A DNA stretch of 64,000 bases, from assembly GCF_900105755.1 (NCBI RefSeq), contig NZ_FNTQ01000001.1:4960001-5024000 (forward strand). Reading direction: 5' to 3'. Both the position numbers and the translations under genes were made by a program. This DNA comes from Streptomyces sp. Ag109_O5-10 (lineage in GTDB: Bacteria; Actinomycetota; Actinomycetes; Streptomycetales; Streptomycetaceae). Each line of letters begins with the position of its first letter. Within the stretch, counting starts at the first letter, position 1. Below are positions 62,929 through 64,000 of the stretch, one piece after another. The notes under the pieces were generated by a model. It was not told the origin of the DNA. It saw only the letters and a list, made by a program, of their open reading frames with translations, and made no database searches.

Positions 62929-62976
62929 CCACCGCACTCGCACGCCCCGCCGCACCTGCCCCGGAGGAGAAAGAGC

Positions 62977-63816
62977 ATGAGCCGCAGCGACGTCCTGGTC
63001 GACGCCGACTGGGTCCAGGACAACCTGGACAACCCCGAGATCGCGATCGTCGAGGTGGACGAGGACACGTCCGCCTACGACAAGAACCACATCCGAGGCG
63101 CGATCCGCATCGACTGGACCAAGGACCTGCAGGACCCGGTCCGCCGCGACTTCATCGACCAGGAGGGCTTCGAGAAGCTCCTGTCGGCGAAGGGCATCGC
63201 CAACGACACGCTGGTGATCCTCTACGGCGGCAACAACAACTGGTTCGCGTCCTACGCCTACTGGTACTTCAAGCTCTACGGCCACGAGAACGTCAAGCTC
63301 CTCGACGGCGGCCGCAAGAAGTGGGAGCTGGACGCCCGCGAGCTGGTCGAGGAGGTCCCGGAGCGCACCGAGACCACCTACAAGGCCAAGCCGCAGAACA
63401 CCGCCATCCGCGCCTTCCGCGACGACGTCGTGGCGGCCATCGGCTCGCAGAACCTCGTCGACGTCCGTTCCCCCGACGAGTTCTCCGGCAAGCTGCTCGC
63501 CCCGGCCCACCTGCCGCAGGAGCAGTCCCAGCGCCCCGGCCACGTGCCCTCGGCCCGCAACATCCCGTGGTCGAAGAACGCCAACGACGACGGCACCTTC
63601 AAGTCGGACGACGAGCTCAAGGAGCTCTACGCCGAGGAGCAGGTCGACCTCGCCAAGGACACCATCGCGTACTGCCGTATCGGCGAGCGCTCGGCCCTGA
63701 CCTGGTTCGTCCTGCACGAGCTGCTCGGTGTCGAGAACGTCAAGAACTACGACGGCTCCTGGACCGAGTACGGCAGCCTCGTCGGCGTCCCGATCGAGCT
63801 CGGCGCCAACAAGTAA
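62977..63816 (+). CDS. cysA: Thiosulfate sulfurtransferase (rhodanese)
   Basis: A 279-residue two-domain rhodanese. The first domain is inactive-like; the second carries the active loop CRIGERSA with Cys233. DEDTSAYDKNHIRGAIRIDWTKD and NNNWFASYAYWYFKLYG are typical of the actinobacterial CysA/SseA group. The ATG follows CGGAGGAGAAAG. It transfers sulfane sulfur in thiosulfate metabolism. Preceded by the leader peptide and followed 50 bp later by DUF1416, with which it forms an operon. Confidence 0.95.
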   Translation: MSRSDVLVDADWVQDNLDNPEIAIVEVDEDTSAYDKNHIRGAIRIDWTKDLQDPVRRDFIDQEGFEKLLSAKGIANDTLVILYGGNNNWFASYAYWYFKLYGHENVKLLDGGRKKWELDARELVEEVPERTETTYKAKPQNTAIRAFRDDVVAAIGSQNLVDVRSPDEFSGKLLAPAHLPQEQSQRPGHVPSARNIPWSKNANDDGTFKSDDELKELYAEEQVDLAKDTIAYCRIGERSALTWFVLHELLGVENVKNYDGSWTEYGSLVGVPIELGANK

Positions 63817-63866
63817 GACCCCGGCCAGACCTCAGACCGACCGTTCAAGACCTCTGGAGTATCAGC

Positions 63867-64000
63867 ATGTGTGGAGCGAAGGCCGGCGGCCCGGACCCCT
63901 CGACGATCAAGCCCGGTGAGACCACGATCCAGGGTCAGGTGACGAAGGACGGCGAGCCCGTGGTCGGCTACGTCCGCCTCCTGGACTCGACCGGCGAGTT
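63867..64000 (+). CDS. DUF1416-family protein (5' part)
   Basis: The first 44 codons of a gene cut by the window end, starting MCGAKAGGPDPSTIKPGETT with beta-rich QGQVTKDGEPVVGYVRLLDSTGEF. DUF1416 proteins follow cysA in actinobacteria and carry an early Cys. TGGAG precedes the ATG. The remainder is outside the window. Confidence 0.85.
   Translation, partial: MCGAKAGGPDPSTIKPGETTIQGQVTKDGEPVVGYVRLLDSTGE

Overview
The window is chromosomal DNA of a Streptomyces species. Evidence: very high G+C with strong GC bias at third codon positions, GTG and TTG starts behind AGGAGG-like ribosome sites, typical Streptomyces families (LAL regulators, GlnR, mycothiol synthase, CsoR, S53 peptidases) and a PHO box. 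Gene content (pst, pit, csoR, ppk, mshD, 5'-nucleotidase, LacI, glnR, cysA) matches, from memory, the SCO41xx core region of S. coelicolor. No relaxase, integrase, transposase, CRISPR array or tRNA gene was seen.

Layout. 1-3.4 kb: end of an rRNA operon (23S, 5S, terminator). 3.4-4.6 kb: isochorismatase-like hydrolase and GNAT acetyltransferase. 4.6-11.8 kb, minus strand: a six-gene cluster resembling a Gram-positive type IV secretion system (VirB2-, VirB8-, VirB6-, VirB3/4-N-, VirB4- and VirD4-like). A VirB1-like transglycosylase/NlpC hydrolase lies apart at 19.1 kb. 12.1-19.0 kb: two paralogous secreted S53 peptidases sharing an upstream element, a TetR/SDR pair, a second SDR and a trypsin-like protease. 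20.3-22.7 kb: PAP2 phosphatase and a Tat-lipoprotein flavin oxidase.

22.9-31.5 kb: phosphate uptake (PHO box, pstSCAB), a 48-bp tandem repeat, Pit plus a PhoU-like partner, csoR with its own operator, and small or lipoprotein genes. 31.6-37.8 kb: two LAL/LuxR regulators flanking a secreted epoxide-hydrolase-like gene and a cupin gene. 37.9-41.6 kb: polyphosphate operon ppk-CHAD-Nudix. 41.9-48.8 kb: a GntR-controlled ABC exporter operon with a perfect operator palindrome, divergent from a sigma/anti-sigma/ABC operon.

49.0-64.0 kb: mshD, secreted 5'-nucleotidase, PH-like membrane protein, an MprAB-like two-component pair with an HtrA protease, LacI regulator, glnR, alpha/beta hydrolase, MoaD/ThiS protein, membrane proteins, and the sulfur gene cysA behind a 26-codon cysteine-containing leader peptide with promoter and hairpins typical of attenuation. 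A DUF1416 gene runs off the end.

The strongest leads are the relaxase-less T4SS-like cluster whose VirD4-like protein has lost its P-loop, and the apparently leaderless cysteine leader upstream of cysA. All functional statements come from reading the sequence and from family knowledge; no database search was run.
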